Shown piece after piece: positions 10,322-19,859 of a DNA stretch of 64,000 bases; position 1 is the first letter of the stretch; every line of letters starts with the position of its first letter. The translations under genes were made by a program, and so were the position numbers. Source of the DNA: Diaphorobacter nitroreducens (GTDB lineage Bacteria; Pseudomonadota; Gammaproteobacteria; Burkholderiales; Burkholderiaceae_C); NCBI GenBank assembly GCA_003755025.1, contig RJVL01000005.1, positions 294,692-358,691 of the forward strand. The letters are read 5' to 3'. The notes beneath the pieces are model-generated. The model did no database searches and was not told the DNA's origin. It saw only the letters and a program-made list of their open reading frames with translations.

Positions 10322-10957
10322 TTAAAGCCCCAGCTTGGCCAGGCCGCCGCCACCTTCGCGCACCACGATGGGGTCGCCGCCGGTATTCATGGGCGTGAGG
10401 TCCAGTACCGTGGTGGGCTCCAGCGGGCAGCCGCCCGCGTCGAGGATGCCATCGAGCTGCTTTTCAAAGCGCTCGCGGATCTCCTGCGGGTCGTTCAGCG
10501 GCTCGCTTTCGCCCGCTGGGATCAGTGTGGTGGCCAGCAGCGGCGCGCCGTGCAGTTCCAGCAGCATCTGCAGGCCCTTGCGGTCGGGCACGCGCAGGCC
10601 GATGGTCTTGCGCTGCGGATGGCTCACGCGGCGCGGCACTTCCTTGGTGGCGTCCAGGATGAAGGTGTAAGGCCCGGGCGTGGCCAACTTCAGCAGGCGA
10701 TATTGGCGGTTGTCCACATGCGCGTAATTGGCCAGCTCCGACAGGTCGCGGCACAGCAGCGTGAGGTGGTGCTTGTCGTTGATCTGCCGAATACGACGAA
10801 TCCGGTCTACGGCGTCCTTGTCGTCCAGGCGGCAGACCAGCGCGTAGCTGGAGTCGGTGGGCACGGCCAGGATGCCGCCGCTCGACAGCAGCGTGGCGGC
10901 CTGCTTGAGCAGGCGCGGCTGCGGGTTGTCGGCGTAGATCTCGAAATATTGGGCCAT
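10322..10957 (-). CDS. YciO/Sua5/YrdC-family protein
   Basis: A 211-residue cytoplasmic protein of the threonylcarbamoyl-AMP synthase fold. The nucleotide-binding hallmarks are PTDSSYAL and the TPGPYTFIL strand with nearby basic residues (KHHLTLLCR). Its length and wording match the YciO branch, whose role in tRNA t6A synthesis is less certain than that of TsaC. It sits 15 bases downstream of the PHP-domain gene on the same strand, the same pairing as yciO and yciV/rnm in enterobacteria. Confidence 0.9.
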   Translation of the reverse strand: MAQYFEIYADNPQPRLLKQAATLLSSGGILAVPTDSSYALVCRLDDKDAVDRIRRIRQINDKHHLTLLCRDLSELANYAHVDNRQYRLLKLATPGPYTFILDATKEVPRRVSHPQRKTIGLRVPDRKGLQMLLELHGAPLLATTLIPAGESEPLNDPQEIRERFEKQLDGILDAGGCPLEPTTVLDLTPMNTGGDPIVVREGGGGLAKLGL

Positions 10958-10972
10958 GGAGGGGCGCGGCGG

Positions 10973-11851
10973 TCAGCCGGCAGTGGTGCGGGGGGCGCGC
11001 AGGATGCGATCGGACAACAGCTCCCACACGGGGGTGAGCTGGCCTGGCAAATCCGGCAGGGCGCCCAGGTCGGTGTGTGATTCGTTCGGGCTGTGGAAGT
11101 CGCTGCCGCGCGAGGCGGCCATGCCGAACTCCTGCGCCATGGCGGCGTACACGGGATATTCGGATGGCGTATGGCTGCCGGTCACCACTTCCACGCCCTG
11201 GCCGCCGTGCTGCTTGAACTCGGAAAACAAGGCGTATTCCTCATTCGCCGTGAATCGGTAGCGTGCAGGATGGGCGATCACGGCCATGCCGCCGGCCTCG
11301 CGGATCCAGCGCACCGCATTGCCCAGCGTGGCCCAGCGGTGGGGTACGTAGCCGGGGTTGCCCTCGGTGAGAAAGCGCCGGAACACTTCGGAGGTGTCGT
11401 GGCACACGCCAGTCTCCACGAGGAAGCGGGCAAAGTGCGTACGCGAGACCAGTTCGGGGTTGCCCGCGTAGCGCAACGCCCCTTCGAATGCGCCGCTGAT
11501 ACCCACGTGCGCGAGTTGCTGCGCCATCTCCTGTGCCCGTTCGCTGCGCCCGCCGCGCGTGGCCGCGAGGCCCTGGGCGAGTTGTGCATTGTCCGGGTCG
11601 AACCCCAGTCCCACGATATGCACCGTGGTGTCGGCGAAGGTGACCGAGATCTCTGTGCCCGTGAGGTAGTCCATGCCCAGCGCGTGCGCGGCGGCGGCGG
11701 CGCGGTGCTGGCCGCCGATCTCGTCATGATCCGTCAGCGCCCACAGCGCTACACCGTTGGCATGCGCACGGGCTGCCAGCGCTTCGGGGGTGAGGGTGCC
11801 GTCAGACACCACGGAGTGGCAGTGAAGGTCGGCGTTGAGGAGGATGGACAC
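10973..11851 (-). CDS. rnm: PHP-domain phosphoesterase (RNase AM / YciV-TrpH type)
   Basis: A 292-residue metal-dependent phosphoesterase. Metal-ligand motifs are in family order: NADLHCHSVVSDG (N-terminus), ALTDHDE (about 38-43), an internal Glu in GTEIS, IAHPARYRF, and the C-terminal GSDFHSPN. In E. coli the homologue trims 5' ends of small rRNAs as a 5'-3' exoribonuclease and can also use nucleoside bisphosphates. It is the first gene of a two-gene unit with the YciO-like gene. Confidence 0.88.
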   Translation of the reverse strand: MSILLNADLHCHSVVSDGTLTPEALAARAHANGVALWALTDHDEIGGQHRAAAAAHALGMDYLTGTEISVTFADTTVHIVGLGFDPDNAQLAQGLAATRGGRSERAQEMAQQLAHVGISGAFEGALRYAGNPELVSRTHFARFLVETGVCHDTSEVFRRFLTEGNPGYVPHRWATLGNAVRWIREAGGMAVIAHPARYRFTANEEYALFSEFKQHGGQGVEVVTGSHTPSEYPVYAAMAQEFGMAASRGSDFHSPNESHTDLGALPDLPGQLTPVWELLSDRILRAPRTTAG

Positions 11852-12054
11852 GATTTCATTTTAGGGGGAGCCCGCAGGGCATGTTGTCGTGGTGGTTACA
11901 ACCGGGTGACAAAGGCGTTGCGACGCGTTGGCAACCGATGGTTTGTAATCAAATGTGTGTAAATGAGACAATATGAGGGTTTACCCCTGCTGCCGACCAT
12001 CGCAGCATGGCCCTCAACAGCCCACGGCGCCTGGCGCCCTTGATTGCGTAGACC

Positions 12055-13809
12055 ATGAACTTCAACCACTTGCCCGTTGCCCGCAAACTCTGGGGTCTCA
12101 TCCTGGGGCTGCTGGTTTCCATGCTGCTCCTATTGGCAGGCCTGATGACCTACACCGCCCAGCTCGATGATGAGGCCGCGCGCATCGTGCAGGCCAATCA
12201 AGACCGCATGAGCCTGGCCCTGCGCTGGAAAGGGCTGACCATGCTGGCCGTGGACCAGTCCGTGAGCGCGCTGGCCTCGGCCGACGAGACCCTGGCGTCG
12301 GGCCTGCAGAAAAAAGCCAAGCAGGGGATTGAGGCCATCAACGTGGTGCAAAAGCAGGTCGAGGCGGCGGCTGTCACTGCTGAAGGCAAGGCGCAACTGG
12401 AGCGCATTGCAGCCGCCCGCAAGGTGGTGTTGGATGCGCTGGCGGAGGCCACCAAGGCCCGGGCCGAAGGCGACTTTGCCCGCACGCTGACCCTGGTGGA
12501 CAGCAAACTGCTGCCCGCCGTGGAGCGCTACGTGGGCGAACAGGACGCCTATGTCCAACTGCAAGAACGTCAGCGTGACGCCGCCAAGCAAGAGGCCCAG
12601 GCCTTGCGCGAGCGCGCCATGTGGATGGGCGCGGGCATCGCCGCGGTGGTGGTGGTCTTGGGCCTGGTGTTGGCGAATCTGCTCGTGGGCTCCATCACGC
12701 ATCCCCTGGAGCGGGCCGTGGGGCTGGCTGACGCGATTGCCGGTGGCGACTTGACGCAAGACGTGCACGATGACCGTCGTGACGAACTGGGCCACCTGCT
12801 GCGCTCGCTGTCGGCCATGGGAGCACGTCTGCGCGGCGTGGTGGGCGAAGTGCGCTCGGGCGTGGAATCGGTCTCGGCGGCGTCCAGCCAGATCGCCACG
12901 GGCAACCACGACCTGTCTGCGCGAACCGAGCAGACCGCGGCCAACCTCGAAGAGACGGCCGCCAGCATGGAAGAGCTCACCGCCACCGTCACCCAGTCGG
13001 CCGACACCGCGCGCCAGGCCAACCAACTCGCCGCCAACGCCGCGCAGGCCGCAGAGCGTGGCGGCGAAGTGGTGGGCCAGGTGGTCACCAGCATGCAGCA
13101 GATCACCGAATCCAGCCGCAAGATCGCCGACATCATCGGCGTGATCGATGGCATTGCCTTCCAGACCAACATCCTAGCGCTGAACGCCGCCGTGGAAGCC
13201 GCACGCGCGGGCGAGCAGGGCCGCGGCTTTGCCGTGGTGGCGGGTGAAGTGCGCAGCCTGGCGCAGCGCAGCGCCGAGGCCGCCAAGGAGATCAAGCAGC
13301 TCATCACCACCAGCGTGGACAACGTGCAATCGGGCTCGGCCCAGGTGGAGCAGGCCGGCCAGAGCATGCAGGACATCGTGCACAGCGTGCGCCGCGTGAG
13401 CGACCTGATCGGCGAGATCACCGCTTCGTCCACCGAGCAGCGCGACGGCATCGGCCAGGTGAACCAGGCCGTGGCGAACCTGGACCAAATGACGCAACAA
13501 AATGCCGCGCTGGTGGAAGAGTCCAGCGCCGCCGCCGCCGCCATGCATGAACAGGCGCAGCGCCTGGCGCAGGTAGTGGCCGTGTTCAACGTGGGCAATG
13601 GCGCCGTCGCGGCGCCCCGCAGCCCGGCCCGCGTGGCGCCGCCAGCGGTAGCGCCCGCCCCGGTCAAGACACCGGCCGCAACGCCGGCGCGCGCGACGCT
13701 GGCCAAGCCCACACCGACAAAGGCTGCCGCCAAGGTGTCCGCCCCCCAGATCGCGCCGGCCAAGACGCCTGCGGCATCGGATGCGGATGGCGAATGGGAG
13801 AGCTTCTAA
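12055..13809 (+). CDS. Methyl-accepting chemotaxis protein
   Basis: A 584-residue chemoreceptor. The first membrane helix is about residues 11-32, the periplasmic four-helix-like sensor about 33-185, the second helix about 188-212, then HAMP, then a signalling coiled coil. The highly conserved hairpin tip reads [20 protein letters not shown] within residues 362-407. An Ala/Pro-rich linker ends in EWESF, which fits the xWxxF pentapeptide that tethers the methyltransferase CheR. The ligand cannot be told. No other che genes are in the window, so it is a stand-alone receptor. Confidence 0.96.
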   Translation: MNFNHLPVARKLWGLILGLLVSMLLLLAGLMTYTAQLDDEAARIVQANQDRMSLALRWKGLTMLAVDQSVSALASADETLASGLQKKAKQGIEAINVVQKQVEAAAVTAEGKAQLERIAAARKVVLDALAEATKARAEGDFARTLTLVDSKLLPAVERYVGEQDAYVQLQERQRDAAKQEAQALRERAMWMGAGIAAVVVVLGLVLANLLVGSITHPLERAVGLADAIAGGDLTQDVHDDRRDELGHLLRSLSAMGARLRGVVGEVRSGVESVSAASSQIATGNHDLSARTEQTAANLEETAASMEELTATVTQSADTARQANQLAANAAQAAERGGEVVGQVVTSMQQITESSRKIADIIGVIDGIAFQTNILALNAAVEAARAGEQGRGFAVVAGEVRSLAQRSAEAAKEIKQLITTSVDNVQSGSAQVEQAGQSMQDIVHSVRRVSDLIGEITASSTEQRDGIGQVNQAVANLDQMTQQNAALVEESSAAAAAMHEQAQRLAQVVAVFNVGNGAVAAPRSPARVAPPAVAPAPVKTPAATPARATLAKPTPTKAAAKVSAPQIAPAKTPAASDADGEWESF

Positions 13810-13856
13810 GCTCTAAAAAATAGCGTTATTGGTACGTCCCGTCCCCAGTCGGGACA

Positions 13857-13887
13857 AAAAAAAGCGCGGCCTGTGCCGCGCCTTTCG
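13857..13887 (+). terminator. Terminator between the chemoreceptor and the lipoprotein operon
   Basis: AAAGCGCGGC-ctgt-GCCGCGCCTTT with one bulged base, flanked by an A-run on the left and a short T-run on the right. A second hairpin GTCCC/GGGAC lies just upstream. It could act in both directions. Confidence 0.65.
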
Positions 13888-13918
13888 CCATCCATACGCC
13901 GCTTAGGACGTTACGTGG

Positions 13919-14593
13919 TCATGGCTTGCTGTCTGCTCCGTACTTGGGAGAGCGAGGCCCATGCAGTAGTCCTCCCGGACGGCCGGCATACAGCAGTCGG
14001 CCGTTTGCGACCTCGGCGATCTGCACACTGCGGTCTGACAAGGTTTCCACAATCTGGTCAATGAGCGCAGACACCAGCATGCCCACCAAGCCACCGCTTG
14101 AACTCTTGTTTTCTGCACTCGAGGCTGTTGCCTCCCCGGACCACAGTTGCTCGCCCGTGCGCAGATCCATGAGTCGGGCGGCCAGCGTTACCCGGGTTTC
14201 ACTGCTCACGATGGAGTACACCGAGCCGTACTGCCGCACGTCCAGGTAGAGCGCCGCATCCGCACCAAAAATTTCCCGCAACTTGGCCACGGGCAATTCC
14301 TGTGCGTCTTGGGCCGAAATGATGCCGTTGTTCCTGAAAGTCTCTTCGGTCACGGCCACTGGCAGCACGTAATAGCCGGACTCCGCCAGGGGGAGCGTGG
14401 CGCGTGAGAGCACGCCCGCCGGCGCAGTCACTTCGGGCGTCTGGTTCAATGGAGGGAGCACCAGAATGGACTGGGGCTTGGCTTGACGCAATGCCGAATA
14501 GTCGTAGGGCTGAGGGGTCGCGCAACCACTCAAAAGCAGGATGGCGGCGGCGCCGGCTGCCACGGCAGTGCGAACGCCAATACGGGAAATCAT
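13919..14593 (-). CDS. GNA1162/DUF799-family lipoprotein
   Basis: A 224-residue lipoprotein with signal peptide and lipobox LLSGC (Cys24). The body includes SILVLPPLNQTPEV and LYLDVRQYGSVYSIVSSET, typical of the DUF799 family to which the meningococcal antigen GNA1162 belongs, related in fold to the TolB N-terminal domain. It is the last of three overlapping lipoprotein genes and starts inside the end of the DUF4810 gene (4-base overlap), so the three products are probably made in fixed ratio and act together at the outer membrane. Confidence 0.85.
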   Translation of the reverse strand: MISRIGVRTAVAAGAAAILLLSGCATPQPYDYSALRQAKPQSILVLPPLNQTPEVTAPAGVLSRATLPLAESGYYVLPVAVTEETFRNNGIISAQDAQELPVAKLREIFGADAALYLDVRQYGSVYSIVSSETRVTLAARLMDLRTGEQLWSGEATASSAENKSSSGGLVGMLVSALIDQIVETLSDRSVQIAEVANGRLLYAGRPGGLLHGPRSPKYGADSKP

Positions 14594-14967
14594 TGCGGGG
14601 CCTTTCCGGTGAGTGTGCGCAAAAGGAAGTCCATGAAAGACGCCGATTCGGGGAAGGTGGTCTTTTCCGCGGTAAGGGCCGCGACGCTTTTTTCGTCCTG
14701 CCCTGCCTTGGCGTACAGCATGCCCATATGGGCGCGATAGCCAGGGGGCAAGGCTTGGCCGCGCTGCTCTATTTTTTGCTGCGCTTCTTCCAGCTTGGCC
14801 ACTTGCTGTTCAGCATCGGCATTGCCGCTGCTTTTGAGGTATTCGTACACCTGAGGCTGATAGCCGTCCCAGCCGTACAGGGGCTGATGGGATGTGGTGG
14901 CGCAGCCCGCCATGACCAACGCAGCTGCGATGGGAAGCGCCAAGCGGGTGGTGGTGTGGCGGCTCAT
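14590..14967 (-). CDS. DUF4810-domain lipoprotein
   Basis: A 125-residue lipoprotein with lipobox VMAGC (Cys22). After the Cys the family signature LYGWDGYQPQVYEYLK appears, then a helical region with AEQQVAKLEEAQQKIE and PPGYRAHMGMLYAKAG. The start at ATG 14967 overlaps the stop of the CsgG-like gene by ATGA; a start five codons upstream (14982) is also open. It is the middle gene of the CsgG/DUF4810/DUF799 operon. Confidence 0.85.
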   Translation of the reverse strand: MSRHTTTRLALPIAAALVMAGCATTSHQPLYGWDGYQPQVYEYLKSSGNADAEQQVAKLEEAQQKIEQRGQALPPGYRAHMGMLYAKAGQDEKSVAALTAEKTTFPESASFMDFLLRTLTGKAPQ

Positions 14968-15644
14968 TGTGCGGGTACCCATGCGCCAGATTCGACACCG
15001 CTCACGAGCTTGTCCACGGCTTCGCGGATGGCCAGGTCAAGCACTTTGCCGTTCAGGGTGGAGTCATACCCTGCGCGGCTGCCAAAACCTACAACCTCGC
15101 GGCTGGACAGGCTGTATTCGCCGGCCCCCTGGGCCGCAAAGACCACTTCACCGGTCTGTACGCGCACCACGTTCAGGCTGACTTTGGCGTAGGCCACCTG
15201 TTCCTTGCCGCGCCCCAGCACCCCGAACAGCTGCCGGTCACCGACTTCCTTGCGACCGAATTCGGTGACATCGCCCGTGATGACGAACTGCGCCCCCTTG
15301 AGTGTCTGGGCTTGCTTGAGGAGGGTGGCCTCTTGCTGCGTTTCCGACATATTGGTGCGGTCGAGCACGTTAAAGCGTCCGCTTTGCTGCAGGTGCGTCA
15401 TCAAAATGGTTTGCGCCTGACCGCCGAGACGGTCCACACCATCGGAAAAGATTCCGCGTTGGAAGTTGGACCGGTTGGCGAACTTGCCAATGGAAATGGG
15501 GCTGCGCACCCCCTGGTACGCGCGCGCGGACGCCGTGGGCTTGGGGGTTTCGAGGGTGCGCGATTGCTCGGTGGTCACGCAGCCGGTAGTCAGGGCGGCG
15601 ACTGCAATGACGAGGGCGTTGCAACGCCAGAGAGAACCATTCAT
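14964..15644 (-). CDS. CsgG/HfaB-family lipoprotein
   Basis: A 226-residue lipoprotein: signal peptide, lipobox LTTGC (Cys22), then SISIGKFANRSN-like and VLDRTNMSETQQEATLLKQA strands typical of the CsgG fold. CsgG forms an outer-membrane secretion pore for curli. No curli subunit, CsgE or CsgF gene is visible here, so this is the shorter CsgG-like group found with DUF4810 and DUF799. The start is uncertain: ATG 15644 gives a clean signal peptide, with a TTG four codons earlier. Confidence 0.82.
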   Translation of the reverse strand: MNGSLWRCNALVIAVAALTTGCVTTEQSRTLETPKPTASARAYQGVRSPISIGKFANRSNFQRGIFSDGVDRLGGQAQTILMTHLQQSGRFNVLDRTNMSETQQEATLLKQAQTLKGAQFVITGDVTEFGRKEVGDRQLFGVLGRGKEQVAYAKVSLNVVRVQTGEVVFAAQGAGEYSLSSREVVGFGSRAGYDSTLNGKVLDLAIREAVDKLVSGVESGAWVPAQ

Positions 15645-15738
15645 GGGGAAAACCAATAAGAGTCCAAGAATGGCGCAGGATCATACGGTTGAATGCATAC
15701 AAAATTCACATTTTGTTGCGTTTAGGTTGCTCCGAGCG

Positions 15739-17463
15739 TCACATTGCAGGCGACTCCAGTCCCTCCACCAGAAACTGCACCCGCCGCTCGCCCCGCCACT
15801 CGTTTACGTCCAGCCGGAAGGCCAGCAACGCCCGTTCGGGCAGCGGGTCGGTGTGGCCGAACCAGATGGCGTCCACCGGCTGACCCTGGTGCAGCAGCTT
15901 GATGGACAGATGGTTGCGCGCCTCGCCCACCAGGCGCTGGCTCAGCACCTGCACCTCCTCGCTGAAGGTGGGCGGGGCAAAGCCCTGGCCCCAGACCTCG
16001 CGGTGCAGCGTGTCCACCAGTTCCGCACGACAGTATTCCGGGGCCAGCGGGCCGTCGGTCTCCAGCCGGCGCGTGAGCGTCGCGGCATCCAGCCATTCCT
16101 GTGCGACCTGGGCGAAGGCCTGCTCGAAGAGGTCGAAATGCTCCTCGGCCACGGTGCAGCCGGCCGCCATGGCGTGGCCGCCGAACTTCAGGATCACGCC
16201 GGGGTGGCGCTTGGCTACCAGGTCCAGCGCGTCGCGCAGGTGAAAACCGGGGATGGACCGCCCCGAACCCTTCAGCTCATGCTCCTTGCCCGGCGCGCTG
16301 CTGGCAGCGAACACGAAGGTGGGGCGGTGCAACTTGTCCTTGAGGCGCGAGGCCACGATGCCCACCACGCCCTCGTGGAAGTCGGGGTCGAACACGCTGA
16401 TGGCGGGCGGCGGCTCCTCGCCTTCGTCGAACAGGCTCTCGGCCAGCAGCAGGGCCTGCTCGCGCATGCCCCCTTCCAGTTCGCGCCGCTCGCGGTTGAT
16501 GGCATCCAGTTGCCGGGCCAGGTCTGCGGCGCGCGCCGGGTCGTCGGTCAGCAGGCATTCGATGCCCAGCGTCATGTCGGCCAGGCGCCCCGCGGCATTG
16601 ATGCGGGGCCCAAGGGCAAAGCCGAAGTCGAAGGTGGTGGCGACGGGGGCCTTGCGCCCGGCGGCGTCGAACAGGGCCTGGATGCCGGCCTGCATCTGGC
16701 CGGCGCGGATGCGCTTCAAGCCCTGCGCCACCAGGCGGCGGTTGTTGTTGTCCAGGCGCACCACATCGGCCACGGTGCCCAGGGCCACCAGCGGCAGCAG
16801 CGGCTCCAGCTTGGGTTGCGTGGCCTTGTCGAATACGCCGCGCGCGCGCAGCTCGGCGCGCAGCGCCATCAGTACATAGAACATCACGCCCACGCCGGCG
16901 ATGGACTTGCTCTCGAAGCCGCAGCCGGGCTGGTTGGGGTTGACGATGGCGTCGGCCGCGGGCAGTTCGGAGCCTGGCAGGTGGTGGTCGGTGATGAGCA
17001 CCGTCAGCCCCAGCGCCTTGGCGCGCGCCACGCCCTCGATGCTGGCGATGCCGTTGTCCACGGTGATGAGCACGTCGGCGCCGCGCTCGTGCACGCGCTG
17101 CGCGATGGAGGCGGTGAGGCCGTAGCCGTCCACCACGCGGTCGGGCACCAAATACTGAACATGGCGTGCGCCCAGCAGGCGCAGGCCGCGCACCCCCACC
17201 GCGCAGGCGGTGGCGCCGTCGCAGTCGTAGTCGGCCACGATGAGCAGGCGCCGGTCCTGGCTGATGGCATCGGCCAGCAGCGCCGCGGCCTGCCGCACGC
17301 CCATGAGGGTGTCCGGCGGTAGCAGGCGGGCGAGGGCGTCGTCCAGCTCCTCCTTGGCGCGGATGCCGCGCGCCGCGTACAGGCGTGCCAGCAGCGGGTG
17401 CACGCCGGCCTGCTCCAGCGCCCAGACCACGCGCGGCGGGATGTCTCTAGCTACTATTTTCAT
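15739..17463 (-). CDS. recJ: Single-stranded-DNA-specific exonuclease RecJ
   Basis: A 574-residue DHH-family 5'-3' exonuclease acting in RecF-pathway recombination, mismatch repair and base excision repair. The metal-binding motifs are in order: DYDCDG (78-83), DNG (136-138), DHH (159-161), and the DHHA1-type GGHAMAAG motif in the C-terminal half. The start ATG 17463 overlaps the stop of the upstream RpfE-like gene (ATGA). The same frame stays open upstream for about 340 codons, but that stretch is a shadow of the neighbouring gene. Confidence 0.96.
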   Translation of the reverse strand: MKIVARDIPPRVVWALEQAGVHPLLARLYAARGIRAKEELDDALARLLPPDTLMGVRQAAALLADAISQDRRLLIVADYDCDGATACAVGVRGLRLLGARHVQYLVPDRVVDGYGLTASIAQRVHERGADVLITVDNGIASIEGVARAKALGLTVLITDHHLPGSELPAADAIVNPNQPGCGFESKSIAGVGVMFYVLMALRAELRARGVFDKATQPKLEPLLPLVALGTVADVVRLDNNNRRLVAQGLKRIRAGQMQAGIQALFDAAGRKAPVATTFDFGFALGPRINAAGRLADMTLGIECLLTDDPARAADLARQLDAINRERRELEGGMREQALLLAESLFDEGEEPPPAISVFDPDFHEGVVGIVASRLKDKLHRPTFVFAASSAPGKEHELKGSGRSIPGFHLRDALDLVAKRHPGVILKFGGHAMAAGCTVAEEHFDLFEQAFAQVAQEWLDAATLTRRLETDGPLAPEYCRAELVDTLHREVWGQGFAPPTFSEEVQVLSQRLVGEARNHLSIKLLHQGQPVDAIWFGHTDPLPERALLAFRLDVNEWRGERRVQFLVEGLESPAM

Positions 17464-17508
17464 AGCTGCTCGCGCACGCTGGAAAAGCGCTGGGGCTTGA
17501 AAAGACTC
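17448..17508 (+). repeat. Dispersed repeat spanning the RpfE-like stop and recJ start
   Basis: CTAGCTACTATTTTCATAGC, TGCTCGCGCACG and AAGCGCTGGGGCTTGAAA match the dispersed element. Both the recJ start codon and the preceding stop codon lie in it. Confidence 0.6.
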
Positions 17509-18416
17509 TGAATGCGCTGGCCCAGGCTGCGCGGCGCCGTATGCCAGGACTGTGCACCGCGTTCGCCGCACAGCGTGAGGCGCGCCGCGCCGCCGCCCGC
17601 CACATGCGCGGCCAGGCGCGCCACCGGGCCAGCGTCCAGCGCGGCCCAGGCCTGGCGCCAGGCGTGCCAGTCCTCGCGCAGCGCAGCGTCCAGCAGGGTG
17701 GTGGGCATCTCGGGCGCCGGCACGGGGGCGGGTGGCTGGGGCAGGGCGCCTGCGCCGTGCACCCAGAAGGCATTGACTGGCGGCAGGCCCTGGGCCGCGC
17801 GTGCGTCGTTGAAGGGGTGGGTGTACAGCAGCATCTGCATCTCGCTGTGCAGGCGGTGCAGCAGGCGCGCGCGGGCGGGGTCGGGCATCCAGGCGCGCAC
17901 GTCGCGCTGGATCACGCGGTCCAGCGACGCGGTGGGCAGGTTGTCGAACACTGCACCTTGCGCGATCCAGCGCGTCGGCTGGTCGTAGGTGAGCGTGATG
18001 CCGTCCTCGGCAAACCAGGGCGCCACAATGGCGAGCAGCGCGCGCGAGGCGGCCTCGTCCAGCTGCAGCCGCGCCGGGTCGCCCAGCGTGACATGGTCGG
18101 CACCGACCTGCCAGTGGCAAGGGGTGATGAAGGCCCAGGCGCTGGTGGCCGCATGGGGAGCGCTGACCTGCTGGTGCTGGTGCCACGCGGCCCAGGGCGT
18201 GGTGCCCTCGCTGGTGGCGGGCAGGCCGTGGTGGCGGGCCAGGGCGCGTTCGTGAGGCGGGGCGAAGTCCGTCTCGGCGCCAGCATCGAGGCCGGTGCTG
18301 GACAGGCGGGCCAACAGCCGGTCCAACTGGGGCAGTTCCAGGCCATGGAGGGCCTGCTGGCATCCTTCGGCCGGGCTGATGGCCAGCGGGATGAGTAAAT
18401 GGGGCATGTCCGACAT
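17460..18416 (-). CDS. RpfE-like conserved protein (phosphoglycerate mutase-like annotation)
   Basis: A 318-residue cytoplasmic protein with no catalytic motif I can name. It begins MSDMPHLLIPLA and contains HWQVGADHVTLGDP, WFAEDGITLTYDQPTRWIA and VNAFWVHGAGALP, wording I associate with the RpfE/COG4255 family that lies next to recJ in Xanthomonas and many betaproteobacteria. These are sometimes annotated as 2,3-bisphosphoglycerate-independent phosphoglycerate mutase by weak fold similarity. Stop and recJ start overlap (ATGA), so they are translationally coupled. A second possible start is ATG 18407. Function unknown. Confidence 0.75.
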   Translation of the reverse strand: MSDMPHLLIPLAISPAEGCQQALHGLELPQLDRLLARLSSTGLDAGAETDFAPPHERALARHHGLPATSEGTTPWAAWHQHQQVSAPHAATSAWAFITPCHWQVGADHVTLGDPARLQLDEAASRALLAIVAPWFAEDGITLTYDQPTRWIAQGAVFDNLPTASLDRVIQRDVRAWMPDPARARLLHRLHSEMQMLLYTHPFNDARAAQGLPPVNAFWVHGAGALPQPPAPVPAPEMPTTLLDAALREDWHAWRQAWAALDAGPVARLAAHVAGGGAARLTLCGERGAQSWHTAPRSLGQRIQSLFKPQRFSSVREQL

Positions 18417-18531
18417 AGAGGTGTATTGTCCCGGATGCACCCGATGACGGTGGGCGCAAAACCACAGCGTCACGCAAGCGTCACAAGTGCAACAGAGACT
18501 GGATCGCTCACTTTTACGGCCAAGGATGCCC

Positions 18532-19722
18532 ATGTCTTCTCACCGTCTTCCCCTGATCATCGCGATGAGTGCCTCCCTGCTGGCGACCGCCTGTGGCGGC
18601 GGCGACGACCCCGCACCGCTGCCGACGCTGAGCGGCCAGGCTCCGCTGGTGGTGGGGCACCGCGGCGCCTCGGGCTACCGCCCGGACCACACGCTGGAGA
18701 GCTATGCGCTGGCCATCCAGATGGGGGCGGATTTCATCGAGCCCGATTTGGTAGCCACCAAGGACGGCCACCTGGTGGCACGCCACGAACCCAACATCAC
18801 CAGCACCACCGATGTGGCTAGCCGCCCCGAGTTCGCCAGCCGCAAGACCAAGCGCATGGTCGATGGCGTGGAAGAAGAAGGCTGGTTCGCCACCGACTTC
18901 ACGCTGGCGGAACTGAAGACCCTGCGCGCCATCCAGCCGCTGGCCGAGCGCGACCAGTCCTATAACGGCAAGTTCCAGATCCCCACGCTGCGCGAGGTGC
19001 TGGACCTGGCCAAGACCGAGGGCGGCAAGGTGGGCCGCGTGATCGGCGTCTATCCCGAGACCAAGCACCCCACCTACCATGAAGATGCGGGCCTCAAGCT
19101 CGAAGACCGCCTGCTGGCCATCCTGGCCGAGTACGGCTACACCAAGAAGGATTCGCCGGTCATCCTGCAGTCGTTCGAGACGGCCAACCTCAAGTACCTG
19201 CGCACCAAGACGCAGGTGCGCCTCATCCAGCTGGTGGATGGCAACGACTACGACTTCAAGACCGGCGCGGTCACCTTCGAGGCGCCATATGACCGCCCCT
19301 ACGACTGGACACGCGCGGGCCGCAAGGACCTGTTCGCTTCCATGGTCACGCCGGCGGGCCTGGCCGAGATCGCCAAGTACGCCGACGGCGTGGGCCCCTG
19401 GAAGCCCTACATCGTGCCGGTCAAGGGCACCTTTGGCGCCGACGGCAAGATGGTCGACGTGAACAAGGATGGCGTGGTCAACTACGCCGACGCTTCCAGC
19501 AGCACCCCCACCCGCCTGGTGGCCGACGCACACAAGCTGGGCCTGATGGTCCACACCTGGACCATGCGCAACGAAAGCCGCCGCCTGGCCTTCGACTACA
19601 AGGGCGACCCCCAGGCTGAGTACCTGCAGTTCTACCGCCTGGGCGTGGATGGTGTGTTCTCCGACTTCGCCGACACCGCGGTGGCTGCGCGCAAGGCCTA
19701 TCTGACGGAAACGGGCCGCTGA
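18532..19722 (+). CDS. glpQ: Glycerophosphodiester phosphodiesterase, lipoprotein form
   Basis: Hydrolyses glycerophosphodiesters to glycerol-3-phosphate and an alcohol, probably in the periplasm. The start at ATG 18532 fits AAGGA five bases upstream and gives a signal peptide with lipobox LATAC (Cys21). GDPD motifs: [13 protein letters not shown] (His42-Arg43), IEPDL (Glu70, Asp72) and His85. Residues 308-320 contain [13 protein letters not shown], an EF-hand/dockerin-like calcium loop inside the catalytic barrel. The family also includes two-metal calcium-dependent enzymes. It stands alone; no glp genes are beside it. Confidence 0.93.
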   Translation: MSSHRLPLIIAMSASLLATACGGGDDPAPLPTLSGQAPLVVGHRGASGYRPDHTLESYALAIQMGADFIEPDLVATKDGHLVARHEPNITSTTDVASRPEFASRKTKRMVDGVEEEGWFATDFTLAELKTLRAIQPLAERDQSYNGKFQIPTLREVLDLAKTEGGKVGRVIGVYPETKHPTYHEDAGLKLEDRLLAILAEYGYTKKDSPVILQSFETANLKYLRTKTQVRLIQLVDGNDYDFKTGAVTFEAPYDRPYDWTRAGRKDLFASMVTPAGLAEIAKYADGVGPWKPYIVPVKGTFGADGKMVDVNKDGVVNYADASSSTPTRLVADAHKLGLMVHTWTMRNESRRLAFDYKGDPQAEYLQFYRLGVDGVFSDFADTAVAARKAYLTETGR

Positions 19723-19859
19723 GCCGCGGGCCGGCGCCGCGCAGGGCAGGCGGCCTTGGCGCGTCAGCTCCTGCGGCACCCGGCTTGCGCTGAGGCCGCC
19801 GCGCGTTGCTGCCGTGGGCCCGCGCCGCGGGCCCGGGTCGATGACACAATCGCGCTTCC

